From Annona cherimola (lineage: Eukaryota > Streptophyta > Magnoliopsida > Magnoliales > Annonaceae): DNA of 64,000 nucleotides. The DNA lies in the NCBI GenBank assembly GCA_030490835.1, contig CM059975.1, positions 5,855,579 to 5,919,578 on the forward strand. Reading direction: 5' to 3'. The notes beneath the pieces are model-generated. The model made no database searches and was not told the origin of the DNA. It worked only from the letters and a program-made list of their open reading frames with translations. Below, piece by piece: positions 10,026 to 21,000 of the stretch (position 1 is the first letter of the stretch; each line of letters opens with the position of its first letter). Both the position numbers and the translations under genes were made by a program.

Positions 10026-13000
10026 ATTTAATGGATGATCCAACCAGACAAGTCAACCTTGATTTTGTATTGGACTCTGCAAATGGTTTTGTCTTTCCTT
10101 TTTGGGCCATTCGATCATCCCAGACCCGTATAAAACCATCTGATGATGCAGAAGCTATGAGATGAGGGAGTTCAGCATCATCATTGCCACCGCTTCTGCT
10201 CCACAGAACAACAAGACCTTTCACACGAGATGCATGTGCATCCTCAATGCAATATGCAACCTTTCCAGTCCTTGTATCCCATGCTGTTATACTGTGATCT
10301 TCTCCACCAGTGAGCAATGATCCATCCTGTGAACATTATCCAAGAACATAAGCTAATCTAAATAGTTAGGATAGATAAATATAGATTTAGGTTTTATCAT
10401 ATAGCCATGCTGACCAACTACAACAACTACCACATACACAGGTCCACATTAGTAAGATTTAGAACCAAAATAATAATAATAATAATAAATTTTGAGTTCA
10501 TCTGCGAGCCTTGTAACTGAGGATTGAACAGATTAAGGGCTTGTTTGGGCGTGCATATTCAAACGGCTTTTGCTTCTGATATCATCTATTAAGCCTTTTT
10601 TTTTTTTCTTTTTTCCTGGAAGCAAGAAAATCCCACTTCACCTCTTAGTGCTTTTACACATGAAAATTAGCCTTAAAAAAAAACCTAATCAGTGAAAAAG
10701 CCACGCAGACCAGCCAAAGGAATTTCCAATTTATCACAGTGTGTTTACAAAAAGCACTTAAGCACCTGGAAGCTCAGCCAAACAGCACGTAAGTTAGAAT
10801 TGGATTATCTACTTTTGAATTTTCACGTGTCCTACTTCCTGAGACACAATAACATCCATTGAACATTGAGTGGCTCCTCTTTGATATAAAATTGGCTTAC
10901 TTTTCATGCCGGTCCACAGATTTGAATCCCTTACCCTTAAAAAAGTAAACCTAATGAATCAAGCCATTCATAGCATACATTCAAATTTTGCATGAATATA
11001 CAATAAAGAAATAGCAATAGTCAAAACATATATAGGTTCAAAGAAAATGTTCTCCACAGGTTCCAAGAATCATCATTATTATCATCATAAGTCATTTCCC
11101 ACCTAGGTGGGGTCAGCTGCATGGATTCTGTTGCGCCATTCTTAGCGATTTAAGACTAAATTTTCTGAAATTTGTAATATTTTTAAATCTTGTTAATTAC
11201 TTTCATCTATGTTTTTTTTTGTCTGCCTCTCATTCTGCTACCACCTTCTACTTATATAGACTCTGTTCTTCTAACCGGTGCTACTTCAGGCCTCTTTTTA
11301 ATATGATCAAACCATCTTAATCTATTTTTTCTCATTTTATCATAAATTGGTTTCACTTTTAAGTTTTCTCGAATTATTTCATTCTTAATTTTATCTTTTC
11401 TTGTTTTAACACTAATCCACCTTAACATTCTCATTTCCATTATACTCATTTTTTGTACATATTGTTCTTTAATTACCCAACATTCTGCCCCATAAAGCAT
11501 AGCAGGTTTAATCGTGGTCTTATAAAAGTTTCCTTTAAGTTTGATTGGAACTCGACGGTCACATAAAATTCCTGATGCATTTCTCCATTTCTTCCATCCT
11601 GCTTAAATTCTATGTATTATATCTTTCTCAATTTTCCCGTTCTTTTGAACTATTGATCCTAGGTACCGGAAGTGATTAGTTCTTGTTACTACTTGATCTA
11701 AAATCTTAATTGGTTCATCATCTGAGTTCTCACTATTATTAAAATTTCATTTCATATATTCAGTTTTTGTGCGACTAATTCTAAAACCATTAGATTCTAA
11801 AGCATCTACCCACCTATTCAATTTTAAATTTAGTCCTTCTTTAGTGTCATCTATAAGAACAATGTCATTTGCAAATAACGTACACAAAGGTACTTCTTCT
11901 TGAAGATGTCTAGTAATTTCATCTATTACTAAGGTAAAAAGGTAACGATTCAAGGCTGAGCCTTGATGTAAACCTATTTTAACTGAGAAGATATTAGTAT
12001 CTCTACTAATGATCCTCACATTCATAACAGCCCCTTGTACATATCTTTAATAATATCAATGTATATGTTATTAATTCCTTTCTTTTTCATCACTTGTCAT
12101 ATTAACCTTCTTGGTACTCGATCATATGCTTTTTCTAAATCAATAAAAATTATTTATAAGTTCTTTTTCTTTTGCTTATACTTTTCAAATAATTATCTAA
12201 GTAAAAAAATAGCTTCAGTGGTTGATCTTCCTGGCATAAAGCTAAATTGATTTTCAGATATATTAGTTTTTCATCTTAGTTTATGTTCAATTATACTTTC
12301 CCATAATTTCATAGTATGACTCATTAATTTTATTGCACGATTATTGGCACAATTTTGAATATCTCCCTTATTTTTATAAATTGAAACTATAATGTTTTTC
12401 TTCCATTCACTTGACATTAACTTTTTTTATAATCATATTAAAAAAATTTGTTAACCATGTTACACCTATATCTCCCATGAACTTTCATGCCTCAATTGTT
12501 ATATTATCCGGGCCTAAGGCTTTACCTGTTTTAATTTTCCTTAGAGCTTCCTTTACTTCAGATATTCGAATTTTTAAAAAATAACTGATATTCCTATTTT
12601 TTCTCTATTTAAACTAATATCTAATGTTAAATGTTCGTGTGAGGTGTCATTTAATAAACTATAAAAATAAGTTTTCCATCTTTCTTTAATATCATCATCT
12701 TTCACTAGAACTCGTTGGTCCTCACTTTTAATACATCTAACATGGGTTAAATCTTTGCCTTTATTTTCTCTTAATTTAGCCAACTTAAAAATATCTTTTT
12801 CACCTTGTCTAATTCCGAATCTGTCATATAAGTTGTCATAAGCTTTGTGTTTAGCATCACTAATAATCTTTTTAGTAGCTTTTTTTGATAATTTGTATTG
12901 TTGTAAGTTTGTATTATTTTTATTTTTCTGCCATGTTTTAAACTTTTCTTGTTTAGCATTTATAGCTTTTTGAACATCCTCATTCCACCACCAAGTTTCC

Positions 13001-15614
13001 CTATGTAAGGATTTACGATTTTTATATATACCTACAATACTTTATCTTACTTCTTTTATGTTAGTTGTCATTTTATCTCACATTGATTTTACTTCATCTT
13101 CTTGTGTGTCCCATTTCCCTTCTTTTATAATTCTTTTACGAAAAAGTTTCATATTGTTTCCCTTTAAATTCCACAATTTAATTTTTGAAATTATATTGCC
13201 TTTAGTTTTTGTTGACTCTTTTCGTTTGTGTGTGTGTATATATATATATATATCAATCACTAATAATCTATACTGCATAGCTAAACTCTCATCTGAGATA
13301 ACCTTACAATTAATACAAAGGGATCTATCTAATTTGCTTATAAGGAAGAAATTTATTTGGGTAGAATTAGTTCCACTCTTGAAAGTTATCAAGTGTTCGT
13401 CTCGTTTTTGAAATAAGGTATTTGCTATAACCAAATCATATGCTATGACAAAGTCCAAAATGGCATTCCCCATTTCATTCCTTATTCCAAAGCCGAAACC
13501 TCCATGACTTCTCTCATATCCTACATTCTTCTTTCCTACATGTCTATTTAAATCTCCACCTATCACAACCTTTTCCTAGTTAGGTATCCTTTGCATAACA
13601 CTATCTACGTCATCCCGGGATTGTTTCTTGAATCTATCATCTAATCCTATTTGTGGTGCATAAGCACTAATCACATTTATGACCTCTACACCTAATACAA
13701 ATTTTATTTGAATAATTCTATCATTTACTCTATTGACATTTACAACTTTATTTATGAATTTGTTATCTACTATTATCTCTACATCATTTCTATTACCATC
13801 ATTTCCTATATACCATAATTTGAATCCATTAATCTCTTTAGCCTTTTCTCCTTTCTACCTAGTCTCTTGAAGGCATACTATATTAATTCTTCTCCTTCTC
13901 ATAACATCTACTATTTTCATACTTTTCCCTGAAAGATTCCCAACATTCCATGAGGCAAAACAGACTTTGTGTCTTGGTATCACCTTCTTCTCTAAACCAC
14001 GTCCATAAAGGCATGAGAACCTTTGCCGACTTCTCACCACAACTGGACATTGTTGTAGCACGTCGCTTCCGAGGAGACACCCTAGCAACCCTTGCCCATT
14101 TCTCATTACATCCGGGCTCCGATGTAGCGCGTCGCTTATGGAGAAACGCCCTAGCAACCCTTGCTTATCTCTTACTACAGTCGGGCTCCGCTGCAGCGCG
14201 TCGCTTACAAGGGACGCCCTAGCATTAACGACTTTTAGTATATTTTAAAAATCCAAAGAGATGCGGCAGTGATTTTTAATAGCACTGGCTACCAACCTGA
14301 CATGCCAACCCTCGCTTTTTTCCGGGCTTGTGACCAGCAGTAAGATAGAAACTCTTACTGGCAAGGTTCACAGGTTCTAAGAATGCAAAGAAGAAAGGAA
14401 AATAAAAAACACATGCATTGCAAGTGGTTTCCTATACGAGCCTATAAGAAAATGCATACAACTTCAGCATTTTCCTTTGGGATAGGTGTAGAAATGAATA
14501 AGATAGAATCTGCAAGGTTAGTGATGAGATTGAAAACAAGACGCAAATGATGAAAGATGATGCAAGCATGAAGTCAATAAAGACAAAATATACAAGGTTA
14601 ATGATGAGAAATGAGAGAGTTGACAATTCAATACATGAAAGGCCTTGCTAGAAATTGAACAGAAGCCCAAATAAGCATTTGGAAACAAGTTTCATTCCTC
14701 AACAAAAGGAAAACATGTCACAACCACAACATGAATTGCAAAAGCATTCAAACATTGAACACACGCGTATGCAAGTAGCCTGCCAGTAGCTCTCTACCAG
14801 TGAAACCATTGAATTTTCTGACTCATCCACGCGAATGCAAAGACCCCAATGAGAAATGCCTCTACTCCCTATATCTCCCAGAAACAAAAAAAACAAAAAA
14901 AAAAAAAAAAACAAACAAACTACAACGATGATGGGTTCAGAAATACCCACTCACCTCTCCGGGCGCCAGGCAGAGCACCCGCTTGCGATTCTCCAGCTCG
15001 AACAACATCCTTGCGTCCTCTGAATCATGAACTGACACCTTCTCTTCCGTTCCCATAAAGAATTTCTCCCCGCCGCAATCGTACCGCACAATCGACGCTT
15101 CCCTGACGAGCCGGCAGCAGAAGCTCCTCTTCCCTCTGACCAAATTTAGCATCCCCAAGCACGCATCCCGCCCCACTGTGAGCCCCACCTTCCCCGACGG
15201 ATGGACGGCGAGATCGTTAATCCCTTTCTTATGGGCTAGGACTGTCTTGAGGCAGACGAATGGATCGACGTCGTAGATGCAGACGGTGCCGTCGACAGAC
15301 GCCGTGAAGAGATTGCGGGGGAAAGAGAGGGAAGGAGGGGTGAAGAAGGAAATGGAGGTAACGGCGCCGTCATGGTCCGTCAAAGAACCAACGACGGACA
15401 GCGAGGAGATGTCATAGATCTTAACGGCGTCATCTGCGGCGGCGCCGGAAGCTGCGAAGGGATAAGAGATGGAAAGGGATTTGATGGGAGAGAGATGGGA
15501 AGGGAAAGAGAAGAGGGGCTTAAGGGAGTGGGACCCGTCGTTTGAGGAACGATCTGGACCTTTGATTCGGAAGCCCCAGAGGTATTTCTCGTAGGATCCT
15601 GCAACAAGAGTCAT
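10026..15614 (-). CDS. PAK1IP1-like: WD40-repeat ribosome-biogenesis protein, MAK11/PAK1IP1 family (3' end not resolved)
   Basis: Exon 1 (15,614-14,955) starts MTLVAGSYEKYLWGF and encodes 220 residues with WD40 blades; markers are GAVTSISFF, AHKKGINDLAVHPSGK, GKRSFCCRL and LCLAPGE. It ends at GTGAGT. Exon 2 (10,326-10,026) continues in phase with DGSLLTGGEDHSITAWDT, HLIASASSDGFIRVWDDRM and NTKSRLTCL, then a GTAAGT donor. MAK11/PAK1IP1 proteins act in the nucleolus in 60S subunit assembly. About 320 of an expected 340-400 residues are covered. I could not place the last exon; a weak candidate lies near 9.0-9.1 kb. The 4.6-kb intron carries an RTE LINE in the sense orientation, so correct splicing requires skipping it. 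Confidence 0.88.
11252..13566 (-). pseudogene. Broken endonuclease/reverse-transcriptase reading frame of the RTE LINE
   Basis: Open pieces at 13,566-13,078 (endonuclease second half), 12,959-12,574 (linker), 12,025-11,747 (reverse transcriptase with GLHQGSALNR and FANDIVLID) and 11,500-11,252 (C-terminal region) lie in different frames separated by stops. A stop also precedes KVVIGGDLN near 13,570. RTE elements encode a single apurinic-type endonuclease plus reverse transcriptase polyprotein; here it cannot be made as one protein. Confidence 0.8.
14025..14226 (-). repeat. Three 68-69-bp monomers in the 5' part of the LINE
   Basis: On the minus strand three consecutive units begin GCTAGGG(C/T)GT and share AGCGACG(C/T)GCT at the same offset. 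The unit is 69 bp, or 23 codons, and the second and third copies are read in frame with the endonuclease, giving an N-terminal repeat beginning L-L-G. The first copy is 68 bp and has an in-frame stop. This may be a leader monomer array of the element, since many LINEs carry 5' repeats. Confidence 0.7.
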
Positions 15615-16430
15615 GGTGGAAGGAGTGGGAAAGAAGAGAGTAGGGTTTTGGGGCCGTTTTGGGTTTGGAAAGAGGGTTTTAAGCTGGGTTTTTTAACGGC
15701 CGGGTTCGGGTCAGTTATCAGTTCCCGGAATTTTTCGCAATGTGCTATTGCCCACCTTTCCCCTTTTGTTCCCTCAAAAACAGCATTCTTGTTTCAACTT
15801 TTCATTAGATTTTGTGGTTCACTTAAACAGATCATAGCCATGTACTTGTGACTCATCGAGATTGATTAGATTCAATGGATCATGTATTGATTACCTTAGA
15901 TAATGGCTCACCTAATCATGATGATTATTGAATTAAATTTTACCGATCTTTTAACCTCTGTGAAAATGTAACAATCATTGAGTAGAGTCTATGAGTGTTT
16001 TGATGTTTCACTTCTCTCATCTTGATTATCAATAAAAAATTTACTTGATTGTATTTAACATTATTATTTTATATAATCTCATCTATTGCAAGAACAATTT
16101 TTGCAAGTTCATGTAAGGCAAATGCAAATCACCTAGCTATTGTATTGGCACTTGCTTATTCATGTGAGGCAAATGCAAATCACCTAGCTACGTTTATGTT
16201 TTCGTACGAGGCTCTTGCTTAACTCGCAAAGCTATTCTGTTCATGTTTTCATATTGTTATAATAAATCTTGGAGAGTTTATCAACTTTTGAGCTGTTTCC
16301 ATTTATCTCTCCATCTTTTTATGATTTGATAATTTTTTTGATCTCAAACCTGTCAATTATGCAAACATTTCATCACTTACAGACTTCATTAGCAAAAAAC
16401 ACTTCCTATTTAGCCATGTGTTATCTCTAA
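15615..16430. other. Spacer upstream of the WD40 gene
   Basis: Contains the presumed promoter and leader of the minus-strand WD40 gene near 15,615-15,800. A duplicated motif, CATGTGAGGCAAATGCAAATCACCTAG-like, also occurs at about 16,110-16,140 and 16,160-16,190. I saw no gene. Confidence 0.4.
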
Positions 16431-16436
16431 ATATAA

Positions 16437-16806
16437 CAAAAAATAATCTTGTTGGCCTATGCTAAGCAAATGTCTTTATTAACTCACCTAAAAAAATCAT
16501 TTACAACACATTTTTTACTTTTTTTTTTCATATACTTGTTTATCTAAATATATTTAACACATAAACTAAGTTTTACTATTTTTGGATATATGTATATATA
16601 TTTTTGAGATTTTTAAACATTTACACATAAATTAAATCTAAAAAAATATATACATAGCTAAAAATGATAAAACTTAGTTTATATATTAAATATACTTACA
16701 TAAATAAGTATATTAAGAAAAAAGCAAAAAAACGCGTTATAAATAAATTTTTTGAAGTAGACTAAGCAAAATTTTTGCATAGCCTAGACTAATAAGATCG
16801 CTTCTC
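16437..16806. mobile_element. MULE-type foldback MITE, group 1, degenerate
   Basis: Inverted arms carry the family core (TTAACACATAAACTAAG then TTTTACTATTTTTGG) and degenerate group 1 termini (CTAGACTAATAAGATCGCTTC at the right). It is more diverged than the copy at 3.8 kb, and no clear target duplication remains. Confidence 0.65.
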
Positions 16807-17067
16807 TTTTAAAAATTCAAATATATCTAGCCACATTAAGGAAGTACAACATTTCTTAAAAATAATTATTATTAACAGAAATTTGCACATTTATAGAAAG
16901 CTACTTATTAATACTTCCTACAAAAGTATTGGAGGTCATATTTTGCTACGCATCTACAGTAAACAAAAGAGGCCTTCACTCTTCTATCAAAAAAAAAGAT
17001 GCCTTCACTCATAGTGTTTATTAAGATCATGCAGAGCTATCATTAGATAGTTATGATACTTACAATG

Positions 17068-17400
17068 TTTATCAAGATTTGGTGGGCACACTATAAGGCT
17101 ATCATTAGATAGTTACTATCACATCTAGGTGGGTCAAAATCTCACTCAAATTTGCAACAAGGTTTTGGAAAAAAATTCATAAATGCTAATTTTTTATTTT
17201 TACAAAATAAAATTCTGGATAAACATTGAAATTTTGTAAAAAAAAAAAAATGCAAAGGCTAATGCGAGTAGCTCTTTAATATTCTATGGTTTCGAGGTTT
17301 TTTGTCAAGATCTGGTGGACACACTATGAAGCTATCATTAGAAAGTTATTATCACATCTACGTGGGTCAAAATCTCAGTCAAAACTACAATTGGGGGTTC
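17068..17400. repeat. Direct repeat pair of about 100 bp
   Basis: Segments at about 17,068-17,165 and 17,297-17,395 share GTCAAGATCTGGTGG-like, GCTATCATTAGATAGTTA-like and GTGGGTCAAAATCTCA motifs in the same order. A third partial unit (GCGAGTAGCTCTTTAATATT) occurs at about 17,262 and 17,717. This is a decayed local duplication with no gene. Confidence 0.55.
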
Positions 17401-17471
17401 TACAAACAAAGTACATAAATGCTTTTTTTTTTAACACAACTAAATTCCAGATAAAAATTACAAATTTGGCC

Positions 17472-17680
17472 ACCAGGAGTGTACCCTTGTGGCGTAACTC
17501 ATATTAGCCAATTGTTGGCTAGCTATAAGTTCGACTCTCCCTTCTCCCATTTAGGTGATGTATGAGTTTTACTGTTTCTTCCTTTTATACTTTTTTCCCC
17601 TGTGTGGAGTGTTACTGAAAATTTTCTGCTAGGGTTATGAATGCGTTTGAATATAATATGAGTTGTCATGGTGTAAATAA
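17472..17680 (+). mobile_element. tRNA-derived SINE-like repeat
   Basis: It begins around CCAGGAGTGTACCCTTGTGG and contains a tRNA B-box-like AGTTCGACTC at 17,528-17,537. It ends in ATGAGTTGTCATGGTG. The same sequence, in the same order, occurs at 32.42-33.48 kb interrupted by a hAT insertion. A short dispersed unit with a polymerase III-type internal box suggests a SINE; the A box is unclear. Confidence 0.5.
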
Positions 17681-18026
17681 ATACCGGTTAAAAAATGTCA
17701 ATATGTAGGAAAACATGCGAGTAGCTCTTTAATATTTTATGGTGCGGAGGATTCTTGATGAGGCACACCCGTACATATTTGCTGTTTTGTTGGAAAAACT
17801 GATAAGAATCTGTAGAGTAGCAAACTATCCAACAGTGGTATTAACGTGTCTGATTGATATGTAAATCGCACTTGATACATCTATCAATGAATCAACAACA
17901 AACAAATCAATTGCCAGATCAATCTACAAATTGATCAAGCAAGCAGCCTTACAAGTAACTATTTTTGTACATAAACATGGCAGAAGAGATGAAGTTCCAA
18001 AAGCTTCAGAAGACACCCTTCACTGC

Positions 18027-21000
18027 TTATCCATGAATCCACCCCCGCTCCCGCTCTTTCTCCTTCTGCTGCTGCTTCTGCTGCAAGGCCTGCATTTCCT
18101 TTGCTGCCTTGTTAGCATTGCTAATCAGCACTCTCTGTGCAAGTCTTCCTCTGCTCCCGATTGAGAGCCTCACCTTCTCCATCCCACCAAGCTGGCTGCC
18201 ACCGCTGCCACCACCACCACCCCTTCTCATGTGGTGGTGCAGGGGGGATACATAAACTTTCTTCTGCATGCTCCGCCTCAAAATGCTGTTGATTTTCTTA
18301 TTGCTTCTTGGCCCTTTGGAAGTCCAAGGAGTGGTCAAATCGGTACAGTTATTTTCAGCTTCTTCTCTGATGGGGTCCTCCAGCAGAGGTGTAGGCAGCA
18401 GAGGATCCAATGCTGGCCGAACAGCCGCTGTGGTAGGGAATGGAATGAGTGAGTTGCGTCTTGGGGCTGGGACAACTGGGATCCGCCGCGCAGTCGTGCA
18501 GATGGATGCTCTGCCAGTCCGTGTTGAAACTGATGTTTGCTGCTCGGGCATCTCAGGCTTGTTGTTTTCTTTCTGTGTTTTGTGATAATTGAGAATGCCA
18601 TTGTTATCTGGTGAAGCTGAGGGTTGTGATTTGATGCTGTTGTTCTCAGCAAGAGGTTGAATGACATTTAACAACTCCTTTGCTAATGGTGCTGCTGTTG
18701 GTTCTGTAGAAAATTTTTGAATTCCATGTGGACGGGCTGCAAGTGGGGGCTTCATAGAGGACATGTATTGTTCTTCTTGCTGCTGTTTCTGTTCTGCTAA
18801 TTTCGTGTCAACATGTTGCCTTGCTAGTTTTCTTTCTATAAGCAGCTGTGCTTCCAACTCTTTCACCTGTGTGCATACAAAATCCATTTCCAGACGTGTG
18901 AAAAATACGAGGAGACTCTATTTCTTTGGAATGATGGCAAACCAAACAGAAAAGACTTGTGGGTGTCCACTGATCTAGTCTGAAATTAATATCTGAATCA
19001 TTCACATCAGCATCCGCATGTGCAACAAGAATGCCCTCATTTTGTACGACAGTGGAGTAGTTAAGAGCATCCTCAAAGACAAAGAAGACGGGAGTCAACA
19101 ACTAATCTTAGGTTATGCTTCTAACAATTAGAATTCGACAAAACAATCATAGCTGGTGAAATTGCTGATGACCAGAGATAGTTTGCAAAATCTATTCTTG
19201 GAAATCAAGAGAATGAGGAATGTACCTTTTCTTGTAGGTTCTTACTGCTCATTTCTTTTGCCTTCATCTTCATTTCTAGATTGTAAATTGTCTCTTCCAT
19301 CTTCTTAATATGTGCATCTTTGCTCTTCATCTCTTGCTTGGCCTTCTCAACCTAGCAAATTTTCATTTGAGTTGATTTTTTTTGAGCTACTATAAGGAAG
19401 GAATACAGTTTCTTGCAGGCAAATTCCAAAACAAATGATTAAAATGTAAAGTATTCTTTAAATGCAATAAGTTGATGAAGGGAATATTCTCTGGATTCCA
19501 AATATTCAGGCTCATGCCACATGTTAGGTCTTGGTCAATTCACAGTCATCTCAGTTTCTGTATAACAAACACCTTGTACATAGGAAGGGAAAGAGTATCG
19601 TTTGTATGGATAAGTACATGGATGATTGTGCCGTCTCATGTGCATAGTTATAGATATGGAGATTACAACTGAAAAAGGCACCAGAAGTATAAAACCCAAG
19701 ATTCGGTCAATAGAAATGTCATGATGAATGACAAGATCAGCAGTGAAAGCCATGTTATTGGAAACAGAAAATTTCAGAGTGAGCATTAAACTCTAGACTT
19801 GTCAGTACCATTTGCTTCTGCCTGGAAAGGTCACTGATGTCAAAATTCTTCTTAGCAGGTCCCAACTCTACTCCTCTTACTCTGCTTGCAAAGTTGAGTG
19901 AGCATACAGTCTCACTGACATCACTTTCACAGGGACTAATCTGCACAAACATCAATGTCTTTGAATCTCCACCTGACATTCAGCATCTATGGCATTAGCT
20001 TCTACTCTGCATTTTACAGATGTTGCATAAGAAAAGGTATAAAAGAAAACTTCTGTCAAAACAAGTACCAAGAGAGTCTTGCAGCAAGTGTGTAAGCTTG
20101 GAATTCCTGCACAAGATTTGAAGTAAATTTCGTAACAAAAAACATTCAGAGAGCAGAGACTAAAAGAAAGCTTTGCATTCAAATCTGTAAATGCCATACT
20201 TGCTCATACACACACCACCTAAATAAATAAGTTCATATCTCCATAATGTCAATCACATAACAATTCCAGGCATGCCACGTTATGCTGAACCCAATACCAT
20301 TACCAGGCTTGCCTTTTCAACAGGTGGAATAAAGATTCACATAGAAATGGATAGTGAAAAGGACATATGAGCTATCCTGGTCTTAAGGGTCAGGCAACCG
20401 ATAGTGCCTCCCACCTGATAAGACACAAAGAACCAGATCACCAATTAATGGCATGCTAACTGGTGACTGCTTGTGTTTGGCTTGGTGTTTCCATAAATGT
20501 AATATCTACTCAATTCTGTGTCAAAACCTGAAGGGAATGTGTGGGCTTTTTGTTGCAAGAGCAGATATAACATCACCCAGTGCAGAGAGAGATCTGTTAA
20601 TGTTCTGTGCTTCTTTCAGACGTTCACCCTGTACTTCTGTCTTGGCTATTCTCTCACTGCCAGCTAGATCGACCAGCCACAATTTACTTCTTGTGCATTC
20701 TCCACTCACCAAGTGCTCCCCCCTCACCATTACACAGTGAATACTGCATATCAAAGTAGCACAATAGGTTCAGTTTTCCATATATTTAATCTACATCAAG
20801 TGTGGGCAGAATGATTTGGTTCTTTCATTATCTTTATTCACAATTAATTAGGGCCATCATTGTCCTTGATTAACATGTGCGAAAACTATGACATCAAACA
20901 CAGATCTTGATTCGGCTATGCATTTATACTTGACCCAGCATGATGGATTGCACAATGGTCTATATAACAATTTAAGTCAAGCCATCCATCATTAGAGTGT

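Larger units (their letters stand above)
11071..14366 (-). mobile_element. RTE-type LINE, full length, decayed, inside the WD40 gene intron
   Basis: A 3.3-kb non-LTR retrotransposon. It is flanked by an 18-bp target duplication matching at 16 of 18 positions (11,053-11,070 and 14,367-14,384), and its 3' end is a short ATG/ATA-rich tandem tail, as in RTE elements. The endonuclease region is visible as SWNVGNLSGKS, QETR and GGDLNRHVG. The reverse transcriptase is visible as GLHQGSALNRYLF and FANDIVLID, followed by a conserved C-terminal segment, MLYGAECW...RWFDHI. Reading frames are broken several times. The catalytic FADD reads FAND and the endonuclease QHR-type histidine reads QYR, so it is dead. 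Confidence 0.88.

Noticed and set aside
18027..18887. Treating the kinesin C-terminal exon as a separate gene
   Set aside because: It is preceded by an acceptor in the correct phase after LQEK and continues the coiled-coil tail of the motor protein.
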